The notes beneath the pieces were generated by a model. The model did not search any database, was not told the DNA's origin, and saw only the letters and a program-made list of their open reading frames with translations. Shown here in pieces: positions 22,526-33,150 of a DNA stretch of 64,000 bases. Origin of the DNA: Haliclona indistincta (Eukaryota > Porifera > Demospongiae > Haplosclerida > Chalinidae); the NCBI GenBank assembly GCA_964017065.1, contig OZ024786.1, positions 4,069,781-4,133,780 of the forward strand. Reading direction: 5' to 3'. The position numbers and the translations under genes are program-made. How positions within the stretch are numbered: the stretch's first letter is position 1; the number at the start of each line of letters is the position of its first letter.

Positions 22526-24633
22526 CCACTGGGTTGGACAGAGTTGGACAGTGTTGCACTGGGTTGTACAGGGTTGGGCTGGGTTGGACAGGATTGGACT
22601 GGGTTGGACAGGGTTGTACAGGGTTGGCCTGGGTTGACTGGGTTGTACAGGGTTGTACAGGGTTGGACTGGGTTGGACAGGGTTGGACTGGGTTGTACAG
22701 TGTTGGACTGGGTTGTACAGTGTTGGACTGGGTTGGTCAGTTGGACTAGGTTGGACAGTGTTGGACTAGGTTGGACTGGGTTAGATTGGGTTGGACAGTG
22801 TTAGACTCGGTTGCACCGAGTTGTACAGGGTTCAACTCTATACAACCCAGTCCAACCCAGTCAAACCCAGTCCAACACTGTCCAACCTGTCCAACCCAAT
22901 CAAACCCAGTCCAACCCAGTCAACCCAGGCCAACCCTGTACAACCCTGTCCAACTCGGTGCAACCCAGTCCAACACTGTCCAACCCAGCCCAACCCATTC
23001 CAACACAGTCAAACCCTGTCAAATCCTGTCCAACCCTGTCCAACTCTGTCCAACTCTGTCCAACCTAGTCAAATCCTGTCCAACCCTGTCCAACTCTGTC
23101 CAACCCAGCCCAACCCATTCCAACACAGTCAAACCCTGTCAAATCCTGTCCAACCCTGTCCAACTCTGTCAACCCAGGCCAACCCTGTACAACCCAGTCC
23201 AACCCAGTCAAACCCAGTCCAACACTGTCCAACCTGTCCAACCCAGTCCAACCCAGTCAAACCCAGTCCAACACTGTCCAACCTGTCCAACCCAATTAAA
23301 CCCAGTCCAACCCAGTCAACCCAGGCCAACCCTGTACAACCCTGTACAACCCTGTCCAACCCAGTCCAACCCTGTCCAATCCTGTCCAACCCAGCCCAAC
23401 CCATTCGAACACAGTCAAACCCTGTCCAATCCTGTCCAACCCATTCCAACACAGTCAAACCCTGTCAAATCCTGTCCAACCCTGTCCAACTCTGTCAAAC
23501 TCTGTCCAACCTAGTCAAACCCAGTCAAACCCTGAAAACCAAGTCCAACCCTGTCCATCCCAGTCAAACCTGGTCCAACCCTGTACAACCCAGTGCAACA
23601 CTCTCCAACCCTGTACAACCCAGTGCAACACTGTCCAACTCTGTCCAACCCAGTCAAACCCCGTCCAACCCAGTACAACCCAGTGCAACACTGTCCAACC
23701 CAGTCAAACCCTGTCCAATTCTGTCCAACCCAGTCAAACCCTGTCCAACTCTGTCCATCCCAGTCAAACCTGGTCCAACCCTGAAAACCAAGTCCAACCC
23801 TGTCCATCCCAGTCAAACCTGGTCTAACCCTGTACAACCCAGTGCAACACTCTCCAACCCTGTACAACCCAGTGCAACACTGTCCAACTCTGTCCAACCC
23901 AGTCAAACCCTGTCCAACCTGTCCAACCCAGTCAAACCCTGTCCAACTCTGTCCAACTCTGTCCAACCTAGTCAAACCTGGTCCAACCCTGTACAACCCT
24001 GTGCAACACTCTCCAACCCTGTCCAACCCAGTCAAACCCTGTCCAACCCTGTACAACCCAGTACAACCCAGTGCAACACTGTACAACCCTGTACAACCCC
24101 TGTCCAACCCAATCAAACCCAGTCCAACCCAGTCAACCCAGGCCAACCCTGTACAACCCTGTACAACCCTGTCCAACCCAGTCCAATCCTGTCCAACCCA
24201 GCCCAACCCATTCCAACACAGTCAAACCCTGTCCAATCCTGTCCAACCCCGCCCAACCCATTCCAACACAGTCAAACCCTGTCAAATCCTGTCCAACCCT
24301 GTCCAACTCTGTCCAACCTAGTCAAACCCTGAAAACCAAGTCCAACCCTGTCCATCCCAGTCAAACCTGGTCCAACCCTGTACAACCCAGTGCAACACTC
24401 TCCAACCCTGTACAACCCAGTGCAACACTGTCCAACTCTGTCCAACCCAGTCAAACCCCGTCCAACCCAGTACAACCCAGTGCAACACTGTCCAACCCAG
24501 TCAGACCCTGTCCAATTCTGTCCAACCCAGTCAAACCCTGTCCAACTCTGTCCATCCCAGTCAAACCTGGTCCAACCCTGAAAACCAAGTCCAACCCTGT
24601 CCATCCCAGTCAAACCTGGTCTAACCCTGTACA
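22526..24633. repeat. 2.1-kb array of a 10-bp unit with an orientation switch
   Basis: From 22,526 to about 22,835 the plus strand reads the G-rich unit (variants of GGGTTGGACA). From about 22,840 to 24,633 it reads the complementary unit (CCAACCCTGT). The change of orientation makes a potential hairpin with arms near 300 bp. Larger segments inside the second part are themselves duplicated, for example the block with GAAAACCAAGTCCAACCCTG at 23,536, 23,783 and 24,330. All long ORFs over it are stop-free by composition and should not be read as genes. Confidence 0.95.
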
Positions 24634-24635
24634 AT

Positions 24636-24680
24636 GTGCAACACGCCAAGGGTTTTGTGAAAATCTGTTTATTAGCAATT
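24636..24680. repeat. Dispersed motif shared with 30,930-30,970
   Basis: CAATGTGCAACACGCCAAGG followed by a GTGAAAATCTGTT-like tail recurs at 30,930 with few changes. It marks the junction between the 10-bp array and the 3'-flank cassette. Confidence 0.7.
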
Positions 24681-24681
24681 T

Positions 24682-24923
24682 GTACACACAAATTCAACAA
24701 TACAAAAGAGCCATGCTCCTACATGACACATGGGGAAGAAGAAGCACAAACAAAAGAAGAGAAAAGAAGAGAGCCGTGTCCCCTTCCACGACACACATTA
24801 GGCTGTACATTTTTTTATTTTTATATTTTAGGGGAGGGAGGTGAAATAGAAGGAAACAACATGAGGAAGATATGAAAGAGCTGTGCCCCAACACAACACA
24901 TGGAGATAAGCACGAACATGAGA
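24682..24923 (-). repeat. Shared 3'-flank cassette, copy 2
   Basis: Close match to 19,297-19,520. In both places it lies immediately downstream of the stop codon of a minus-strand gene. Confidence 0.8.
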
Positions 24924-26087
24924 TTAAAGAACAGCAAGTATGCTGAAAACAAAATAAAACAATTTTTGAATCTCTTCTAGTGTTGTCGCCTTACTCAATC
25001 TTGTCACCTTCAAGGTTTTCTTTTTAGAAAAGTCCATCTCTAGCTTGTACAAGGTGACTGCAAGCCCAACACCCAATGCATACGAACAACTATAGGTTGG
25101 ACATCCTCGACGTATAAATCTTTTGACCATGTAGGTAAATGCACCAAACAATGCCTGAGGAACTGGAGTATGATCATTTGAAGGTGACTTTACAACAGCG
25201 TAATTTTTTTCATCGTCATCACTGTCATCTGGAGAACACGCATTTGGATTTTGTAGTAAGACAACAACACATTCAACTAATATGTCAACTATACCATGGA
25301 AAGGAGCAAATGAACAGTTAAGTTGATAGTGGTTGTTTTGAACGGCTGCAGGTTGTATCATTTTTATTATATCCATTATTTCCTTTTGGAATGTATCTTC
25401 TGATTTTAGAACGATCATTTCTTGATCAAAACTGCACTCTTCAGATATGGCTAAAGATTCCTTTATCTTGCCTATAGATTCCTTTATGTCAGAAGTGTTG
25501 ATCTCCTCTCCAACTGCTTGTCTTTCCAATCTTTCTAGCAGAAGTAAGGTTTGTTGCCTTTTGGTCTCTTGATGGCTTTCCTTGCTTCTTGTCAAAGGGT
25601 AAGAATAAGCTTCGTAAAGTCTTGACCTTACATTACTATCTTTGACATACTCAAAACGAGGCAGCCGAACATCCGTAATATCGAAATAATCCTCAACATC
25701 AAAAGATTTGGTATCTGATAGCCTAATTGATGAAGAGCTGAAATGAAAGTAGTATACCTCTTTAATATGACCGTCTTGATAAAAGCAACCATTGGTTATA
25801 TTGAATACCATGAGATAATGATTCAGACAGTCCCTTTCACGAGGAGTAATATACATAATTAAGTCATTATATTGTACTATAGCAGTCATGAGACGAATGG
25901 GAAATTGACAGTTCAATTTCATAGGAGGCAAAGTGAATACAAAGAAGGTACAAGTCTTTGAGCCTTTATAAATACTAGAATAAGAAGATAAAGGTATTTT
26001 TGAAGGCGAGACTTTGTTTTTTGATTTTGAGCAAGAGACATATCTTTGACGTAATTCATATCGATGAGTCTTTTCTGATGAAGCCAT
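24924..26087 (-). CDS. Unrecognised gene B, 387 residues
   Basis: I take the ATG at 26,087 (MASSEKTHRYELRQRY). The upstream in-frame extension passes a probable acceptor (CTACATGTAG) and is less protein-like. The product has a basic N-terminus and a central charged helical stretch (LLLERLERQAVGEE, KESIGKIKESL). A hydrophobic segment (GIVDILVECVVVLL) is followed by an acidic patch (DDSDDDE). The C-terminus carries TLYKLEMDFSKK, weakly like YTYKLTMNFEK of gene A at 19,612. The two genes also share their 3' flank. I see no catalytic motif. Introns inside cannot be excluded, but none is required. Confidence 0.6.
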   Translation of the reverse strand: MASSEKTHRYELRQRYVSCSKSKNKVSPSKIPLSSYSSIYKGSKTCTFFVFTLPPMKLNCQFPIRLMTAIVQYNDLIMYITPRERDCLNHYLMVFNITNGCFYQDGHIKEVYYFHFSSSSIRLSDTKSFDVEDYFDITDVRLPRFEYVKDSNVRSRLYEAYSYPLTRSKESHQETKRQQTLLLLERLERQAVGEEINTSDIKESIGKIKESLAISEECSFDQEMIVLKSEDTFQKEIMDIIKMIQPAAVQNNHYQLNCSFAPFHGIVDILVECVVVLLQNPNACSPDDSDDDEKNYAVVKSPSNDHTPVPQALFGAFTYMVKRFIRRGCPTYSCSYALGVGLAVTLYKLEMDFSKKKTLKVTRLSKATTLEEIQKLFYFVFSILAVL

Positions 26088-26248
26088 GTTTGACCCTACA
26101 TGTAGCAAAAACAGATAGTGTAGTAAATGTGACAGTTTGATTACCAAGACACGTACTTTCAGTATCTCCAGTAAGTTTGTTCTACATTGCACCATCGCGA
26201 AGATCTAGCCATTCAAACTCACCCTAATTTTTATCTAATCAAACACTT

Positions 26249-26296
26249 CGCTTGAGCAAACCTATAGCCTCGTACCCGCCCCTTTTTCAGAAAAGG
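26249..26296. repeat. Small hairpin, possibly a MITE remnant
   Basis: GCCTCGTACC...CCCTTTTTC is followed at once by AGAAAAGGG...GGTACAGCAG, forming an imperfect hairpin. A short TAAACCCTAACCCTAAACCC stretch follows and is not a telomere. Confidence 0.5.
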
Positions 26297-26299
26297 GCC

Positions 26300-26941
26300 T
26301 GGTACAGCAGACTAAACCCTAACCCTAAACCCATGACAGACTTCCCATTAACAAAACAAGGCATCAACAAGAGCAATTGTCAAGCCACAAAGGTGAAGGT
26401 CAACTAGGCAAGCTTAAACTGAGGTGCATGCATGTTCATATGCTCTATAGCCTCATAAGAGTGAGCTAGGCTAATATGCTCTACTCTGTTGATATATTTC
26501 TCAACAATAACAGTGTAAATACATGTGATGAAATTCACAAGAGGGAGGAACTTGTACATACTTTACAAGCCAAGCTCGAAGCGCTACCTGTCTACACATA
26601 CACAGTAATACTAATATAACTTACTTAAGACAACCAGGATAACAGCCGACAACAAGACGGGAGCAGCCACAACAGGGACGGGAGAAGGAGAGCAGCCAAG
26701 CCACGGGACGAGAGCAAGTTAACGACAGAGTCCAGCTTCCCAAAATTACACCTTCACACCCCTCCCACCTTAATAAAAGTTTAAACGTGCAAATTTTAAA
26801 AATACTGATATTCATTAAAATTTATTCGCTGCAAGTGCTATGCCCACCTGCACCACACGCTTTCAAAACCTACTGCAATGGAGACTTTTGGGAGCGGACA
26901 CATAACTGAACCAAATTTTGCGCAAATAAAAATTATAAGCT
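26300..26941 (-). other. No gene established; one exon-like stretch
   Basis: The minus strand at about 26,630-26,710 reads a hydrophobic segment (VPVVAAPVLLSAVILVVL) ending near a good donor (TTA A/GTAAGT). This could be a transmembrane exon, but no neighbouring exons can be joined to it. Confidence 0.25.
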
Positions 26942-28112
26942 AGAAGATAGATTTACCAAAGAATACAACGAATCACTATGGGATCAGGTATTTTGTACAA
27001 TTTACAGACAACCACAACATTCCATATGCACAACCCCTTCCCCTGACCCTATATGCAGGGGGCATGGACCTGTTTGACTAATAAACACACAAAATCTTGG
27101 ATATTTCCAAATAGCCTACTATTCCCAAATAATGTACTCAACCCTACGTACCACTATAATACACACGAAGGTCTCCCACAAAGGAGGTAAGGCATACTTA
27201 GTCTACGAACAGGCTAACTACCAGACACATACTACTGTAAGTGTGAACAGGTTGTCGTATATAAGGACCACCAGCTTACACAAGATTCAAGTCAATAATG
27301 GGTCAGTCAGTATACAAGCTGTTTAAACTAATCAATAGTACATCAAAACCAATTTGGGGAACCAACTACTGTTGCAGTAAAATTGACCAAATTGACCCGT
27401 TTCATATAAGAGATACAAAAGCATAAGTCATGTGATACACAGAATTTACGAGTCATCGAGAACTAGGCACATGTACATGCAGCAAGTCTGACGATGGTAA
27501 TACATAGACGACAGCAAGTCTGACATCTAAATGCTGTGCTATTATGTACATGATGCTACTCACCTGGGTGAAGGCAGCAAGGGGCGAGGATGAGGACAGC
27601 AAGGGCCGAGGACAGCAAGGCTGAGGGTAGCAAGAAGGGCAGCAAGGGCCGAGGGTGAGGGCAGCAAGGCTGAGGGTAGCAAGGGCCGAGGGCAGCAAGG
27701 CTGAGGGTAGCAAGGAGGGCAGCAAGGGCCGAGGGCAGCAAGGCTGAGGGTAGCAAGGAGGGCAGCAAGGCTGAGAAGGAGGACAGCGAAGCCTATAATG
27801 ACAAAGAGAATTGGAGGTAAGTTGCTAGAAGGTAGATTTACCAAAGAATACAACAAATCACTATGGGATCAGGTATTTTGTACAATTTATAGGCAACCAC
27901 AACATTCCATATGCACAACTCAGGATTCTACGTTCCCCTGACCCTTGTATTCACATATGCAGGGGGCATGGACCTGTTTGACCAATAAACACCAGGATAT
28001 TTCCAAATAGCCTAATAATGTGCTCAACCCTACGTACCACTATAATACCACGAAGGTCTCCCACAAAGGAGGTAAAGCATACCTAGTCTATGAACAGGCT
28101 AACTACCAGAGA
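26942..28112. repeat. Direct repeat pair of about 290 bp enclosing a GC-rich minisatellite
   Basis: Sequence containing TACCAAAGAATACAACGAAT and GAAGGTCTCCCACAAAGGAG occurs at about 26,942-27,230 and again at 27,827-28,112 in the same orientation. A shorter third piece lies near 28,155-28,190. Confidence 0.8.
27566..27790. repeat. GC-rich minisatellite
   Basis: Tandem variants of GCAAGGCTGAGGGTAGCAAG and GGGCAGCAAGGGCCGAGG. On the minus strand it is open and reads Leu/Ala/Pro/Cys-rich sequence. It is bordered by acceptor-like CATTATAG at the right and donor-like CAG/GTGAGTAGC at the left, so an expanded hydrophobic exon is possible. Confidence 0.8.
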
Positions 28113-28119
28113 AACACAT

Positions 28120-30120
28120 TTTTGCACAGCTAGCTCTTAGTCAATATACCTCAAATACAACGAGTCACTGTGGGATCAGGTACTTTGTACAGGTAAAGCC
28201 CATCACAACCTTCAACAATAGTATGTTAGTATGTTAGTCACAGGTATTCAAAATATTCGTGCATTTGATTGGTCAATACAACAACTCCATAAACCTGAGT
28301 GAGTGGTGAGCCTATACATACAATCACGTTCGTGATATCACGAACGCACAAGATATCATGCAAGCACCAAAGTGAAATGAAATCTACCATGACTCAGAGG
28401 CATCTACTCACTCCTGGCACTGCAGTTGAATACCTTTCTTGTATGCATAGGAGACAATGCATTGTCATACTACCTATGTTGATCCCGGTATGTCACAATG
28501 TTAACTTCATGCATAGCCATTGGCTGTAATATACAGCTAGACAGGTAAATGACAAACAAGGCGTCAATAGTAGCAATTTTGTAGGTGAAGGTCAACTAAG
28601 AGAACTAGGAAAACAATGCATCAGGTGAAAGTGGGAGCGTCTAAAGTGGAAGGCACTCTCAATGTCTATCATATACACATACACATGCACTGGCACATCA
28701 TGCAAAAAATAACACTGGGAAGTACATACTAGCTAGTCGGGTGGACAGGCTGCTAACCAAAAGCGAAACAAGTCAAATTATGAATGAACACTACCACAAT
28801 CAAAATATCCAGTATAATCACTCAAAATCAGAATATCAGCACATTAAGGAATCTCCAACACACTCACTAGAGATCAGCCTACATGCTACCTACACACACG
28901 AGCAGGGTACAGTATGTATTAACACACTAACATGAGCATGTTTGCTGTTACGGATTCTATTACTGATGCAAACAGGTTCAGACTCAGTGTACAAATACAT
29001 AGTATCAATGAGTGTATACTGGGTTTAGCAAACAAGAAGTAGCAGCAAGCAAACATGGGACGAGACAGCTGCTAAACACAATACATGATTGATAGCCATA
29101 CCTACTAGTCAGCAAACAGCTACTATACTGCTGATGATTGATGACAGTATGCCCAACTGAAGTGATCAGCAACGTTTTGGTATTACCAAGAAGAAAAGCA
29201 GCAATAAACAGCAAGAAGAATCGAGTATAGTATAAACAGCATGCATCACTTATATAGAGTAAAATATGCTGACGAAGTGATACATAAAGAAACAAAAGAA
29301 CAAAGACATGAATAGAACTGCTGACATACAATAGAATGAAAGAAGTGACAAACGCTGACATTACAACACTGAATACATGAGAGTAACGCAACACCTAGCT
29401 ACAAAAGATTTGTTCTGACAAGTGATCAGCACTGCTTGGTTTCCAGCTGCTGCCATAACTAATTACAAGATACAGCGTACATGACCACTAGTAACAATTT
29501 TGCTAGCTTAAAAGAGGGGTGCCGAGTCAAGCAAAATGTTTGCAAACTACCTCTACTATTTTATTACATAGATCTTCAAGGAAGAGTAGTAGAGACAAGT
29601 TCTACACTGTACGAGTACAACAACAACAAACAATGAGTCATAGGTATTGGATAATTTAGCATTAGTTGACTCCAAGCATACAAGCCCGGTGCTACACAAT
29701 GTACAAATATGGAATGAGCAAATGTGATCGTGTAGTGTTATTTTGTACATGGTGCTGCTAACCAAGATTTCAGTGAGACGTGAGAGCTGACAGAGGGGAC
29801 TGAGACCAGCCGAGTAACCAACAGGTAGCTTCAGCCAATTAGACCCAAGCCAAAAATCCAGCAACAGTAACAAAGTAGTGGGGGTGCGCACAGCGACGAG
29901 GTAGAGGGTCCGTGAAAATGAGAGGAATTGTGTGTGTAGCATATAGTACATATACCCACCAACACATCACATGGCTGCTATTAGTAGCCTGAAGCTGTTT
30001 CCATTGTGCACAATTAGTACTTTACGAATGCGCTAGTGATAATTGTGCTAAAACAGCATAAACATCATTGCCCTCCCATAGTTGCTATAGTAACACTGAT
30101 GTCTAACTGGAAGGAGTCGA
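28120..30120. other. No gene established over 2 kb
   Basis: Only short ORFs. A minus hydrophobic ORF (29,005-29,394) has no splice or motif support. The minus stretch at about 29,765-29,900 (LLLLLDFWLGSNW) ends near a donor followed by GTTAGCAGCACCATGTAC. That is similar to the sequence after the donor-like site at 27,560 (GTGAGTAGCATCATGTAC), so a repeated exon-intron border may be present. Confidence 0.3.
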
Positions 30121-30121
30121 G

Positions 30122-30421
30122 TCACTTCTGTGTGCTCGTCTCTACTGCATTACGTCTCCTCTGGATGCACACTTGCCCGAATGGTTCCCAAATGTCACTC
30201 TGATTGAGGCAGCTTTGTAGACGACATATCCAGAACAGCCTCCCGTCAGTGTCGTTGATTTTTGATGGCCATGTGCGCTCTTTTATCACATCATAAAAGT
30301 TGTCACTCGAATGAGTCAGTGGGAACTCGCTAGAATGGTTTTGTATTCTTATGATGACTACATTACCGTTTGCAGTATTGCCATGGAATGATGATTGGGC
30401 CATTATTAACCCTCGGCGCAT
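30122..30421 (-). CDS. Unrecognised ORF, up to 99 residues
   Basis: A minus-strand open frame has mixed, protein-like composition (VVIIRIQNHSSEFPLTHSSD, FWICRLQSCLNQSDIWEPFG). A second Met (MAQSSFHGN) is possible. Its 5' end lies in a CpG-containing palindrome that could be a promoter. I do not recognise it. Confidence 0.35.
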   Translation of the reverse strand: MRRGLIMAQSSFHGNTANGNVVIIRIQNHSSEFPLTHSSDNFYDVIKERTWPSKINDTDGRLFWICRLQSCLNQSDIWEPFGQVCIQRRRNAVETSTQK

Positions 30422-30433
30422 GCGCGAGGGTTA
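30404..30433. repeat. CpG-rich palindrome at the ORF start
   Basis: TTAACCCTCGGCGCATGCGC followed by GAGGGTTA forms a near-perfect palindrome centred on GCATGC. Confidence 0.7.
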
Positions 30434-30442
30434 CGGTACTTG

Positions 30443-30478
30443 CTCTGTCATTCGTTCATTCATTCATTCATTCATTCT
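30443..30478. repeat. (TCAT)n microsatellite
   Basis: Consecutive TTCATTCATTCATTCATTCA units. Confidence 0.95.
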
Positions 30479-30479
30479 G

Positions 30480-31134
30480 TCCATCGAGCTGCAGACACCA
30501 TCGCTCACTTCTGAAACTCGGTAAAGGTATGAACAGGCTTAGCACGACAATGGCTTGCGATGTGACTTGTGGATTTTGCTAAAGTGCTTTCGTTCTCGAG
30601 TTATGTATGGCTGGCTCACTTTGACGGCCGTCTTGGACCTCTCTGACTACAAACGCGCCCATAGTTGACTATCTAGGTACTTGTAGATTCCATCTAAACA
30701 GCAGGACAGCTCTGGGGGTGCGTAGACATCTCAAGAAAAAGCCTATCAAAGCCAAGAGCAATGGCTACCTACTCAGTGTTCACGGTCACGCCCACTTGAC
30801 ACACCTTGTCTCGGTTGTGGTCAGCACTTTGCTGTCTTCTGGCTAGCAGTGCAGTTTCAATATATGTAGCAAGCAGGTTGGCTTTAGCTGCAAAGCTCCT
30901 TCTGCAAACCATAACTAAGGAACTAACTCTACAATGTGCAACACGCCGAGGGTTTCGTGAAATCTGTTCATTGAATATCGACCAGCTAAACCAAGTGTGT
31001 TAGCCTACATACATACTAACCAAGTTGGTGTCCCCTATCTATAACACAAGAATCAGGCAACAGTCCATAGTTACTAGGCATATGGCTACAACACAATATG
31101 TGTGAACAGGTCAGGTTATCAACTACGATGTACA
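30480..31134. other. No gene recognised
   Basis: It contains the dispersed motif at about 30,930 (CAATGTGCAACACGCCGAGG). No supported exon. Confidence 0.35.
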
Positions 31135-32060
31135 TAAGCTTACAGAAGATTCAGGTCAACAATGGTCAGTCAGTTGGGACCAGTTCCTTTCAATATAAAA
31201 CTAATCACAGTATATCAACATATCAACACCGAATCAACTCGTTTTTCACTACTAACGCTAGTTGCAGTCAAATTGACCAACAACCACAGATTCCAACCAA
31301 GAAATACAAATCAACAGTAATGCGTGTGATACACGGATCTTACGAGTCACCGAGAACATGTACATGCAGTGGCAATACATAGACAACAAGTCTGACATCT
31401 CAAACTACAGGAGGGACAACTATTAAGCTCTAAGTAATAAAGAGAATCAATGGACGAGTTCCAGTGCTGTATGCTAGCGCCATTGAGCCATGGCTTACGA
31501 TGGAACGCATTGGGAAGTCATATACACATAATAACCTAAAAACATAACAATACACCCACGAAGGAGGTGGGCGGAGGACCGTGACCTACAGTAGCAAATT
31601 GCTATACCGGAGACTAGACAGTATGAACATTTGTACCACACTAACCAAGTCGCTGTCTCTAATCTAAAACACAAGAATCGGGACACAGCTGCTATGCATG
31701 GCTACAACACATCAAGTTATACATAATAATGAGAACAGGTTATCAGCTACAATGTACATGTACATAAGCTTAGTCTCAACTAGTGTACAAGCTCTTTGTT
31801 AACCAACCAAACTCTAATAAATCAATATCAATTTGGGGAATCAACTCACTGTCACTGCTATATCCTGTTGCAGTCAAATTGACCAACAACCACAAATTCC
31901 AGATATGAGATATGCGAAAGCACCAGTCATGTGTTATGCAGATTCTACCAATTATGCACATGTACATGCAGTGGCAATACATAGATGACAGCAATTTAAC
32001 ATTCATTTGTGCGTCACAGTACTCACGAGAATGATGATGCAGAGCTGACTGCAACTGTAG
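31135..32060. repeat. Dispersed module, copies 3 and 4
   Basis: Two further diverged copies of the 21,277 module lie at about 31,135-31,395 and 31,760-32,030. The last again ends on the minus strand in a short open stretch (about 32,026-32,055) between TTTCTACAG and GTGAGTACTG. Confidence 0.6.
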
Positions 32061-32071
32061 AAAGAGAAAAA

Positions 32072-32503
32072 TAGAAAGTTACTATAATAATAAAAAATGA
32101 AGGATTGGTCGCTAATGTGCAAAAATTCCCAATCCTAACCTACACATGGGTATTTATCTATAGACCTTTTCGGTGCGAATCGCGCCTCGTTCAGAAGTCG
32201 ATTAATACGCCCATTTTTCGCGCGCTACTGGAGGGCAAGGGTTTACCAAAAGCAGCACTATTGCCGAAAAAGCACTCCGATAGTCGTCTGGATAGTTGAA
32301 CTTACGATGGCGGTAGCCAGATTGCCGCCATAGTGCTGTTTGCCGACTCTTGCCCTCCAAAAGTGGGCGTAACATCGAGGGGTGCGATTCGCACCGAAAA
32401 GGTAGAAAGTTACTATAATAAATAGAAAGTTACTATAATAACAAAAAAGTCGCCAATGTGCAAAAATTCCCAGTCCTAACCAACACATGGGTATTATCTA
32501 TGG
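32072..32503. repeat. Direct repeat flanking a MITE
   Basis: TAGAAAGTTACTATAATAA through AATGTGCAAAAATTCCCA to ACACATGGGTATT occurs before (about 32,072-32,160) and after (about 32,403-32,500) the TAGA-flanked element. Confidence 0.8.
32165..32402. mobile_element. 238-bp MITE with TAGA on both sides
   Basis: The ends are inverted (CCTTTTCGGTGCGAATCGC at left, its complement at right). Further paired blocks lie inside (TACGCCCA, GGAGGGCAAG), so most of the element can fold back. TAGA occurs at 32,161-32,164 and 32,403-32,406. The TA inside could be the true duplication. No coding sequence. Confidence 0.8.
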
Positions 32504-33150
32504 TTGCAGTCAAATTGACCAACAACCACAAATTCTAACCAAGTTGCCATCTACAAGCCATTGAATTCACTTCTAATTTGCTGTTACTAGTGTCTCTACT
32601 ACAGTGTTGCTTGTACTGTTGGTCTGGTACTAGGGTGAGGGGAAGGTCTGGTCAAAACGTGCTGGTAATTCTTCACTGATAAAAGGTGTCAACGTGAAGG
32701 TCATACTAACATGCTTTGTACAAGATACAATATTGTCTTCTCTCTAGCAAGTAAAGTATATTCATGCTACACTGCAGGGCGGGGTACACACAAGATAAAC
32801 TTACAAGCTAGTGAGCAGCAGAGAGAGAGGGGTGATGGCAATGACGAGCGAGGGCGACTACAGAGTGATGAACGATGATTGCAGCGACCAAAGAGAGCGA
32901 GCTAGTGCAGAGAGGAGACACAAGACAAAACGAGACACAAGACCACACCCTCGGCGAGGGTGTGGCCTCGCTATCGCGAGATTCTGTTTAGCTAGATTTC
33001 TGTTATAATTATTTTCCTTCACAATAACTTCGCCTTGCTGTACAGTTGATTGCGAAGATCTTGCATATTGATGTCTAAAGCGGAAGCATAGATGATGGAA
33101 TTATGACTGAAGCTGTAATTAACTTACACTTACACAATAATAACTTACAC
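32504..33150. other. No gene recognised
   Basis: It contains a perfect short hairpin near 32,945 (CACCCTCGGCGAGGGTG). An open frame at 32,811-33,008 is Arg/Asp-rich without motif. Confidence 0.35.

Noticed and set aside
22534..24844. Long Pro/Gln/Ser ORFs (up to 513 residues) and Trp/Gly ORFs on the other strand
   Set aside because: The 10-bp unit has no stop in most frames on either strand. The ORFs are by-products of the array.
26315..26340. Telomere-like CCCTAA repeat
   Set aside because: Only about two imperfect units occur in internal sequence.
29005..29394. Hydrophobic 129-residue minus ORF as a membrane protein
   Set aside because: Its hydrophobicity comes from T-rich codons in AT-rich DNA. 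No splice sites, motif or duplicated counterpart support it.
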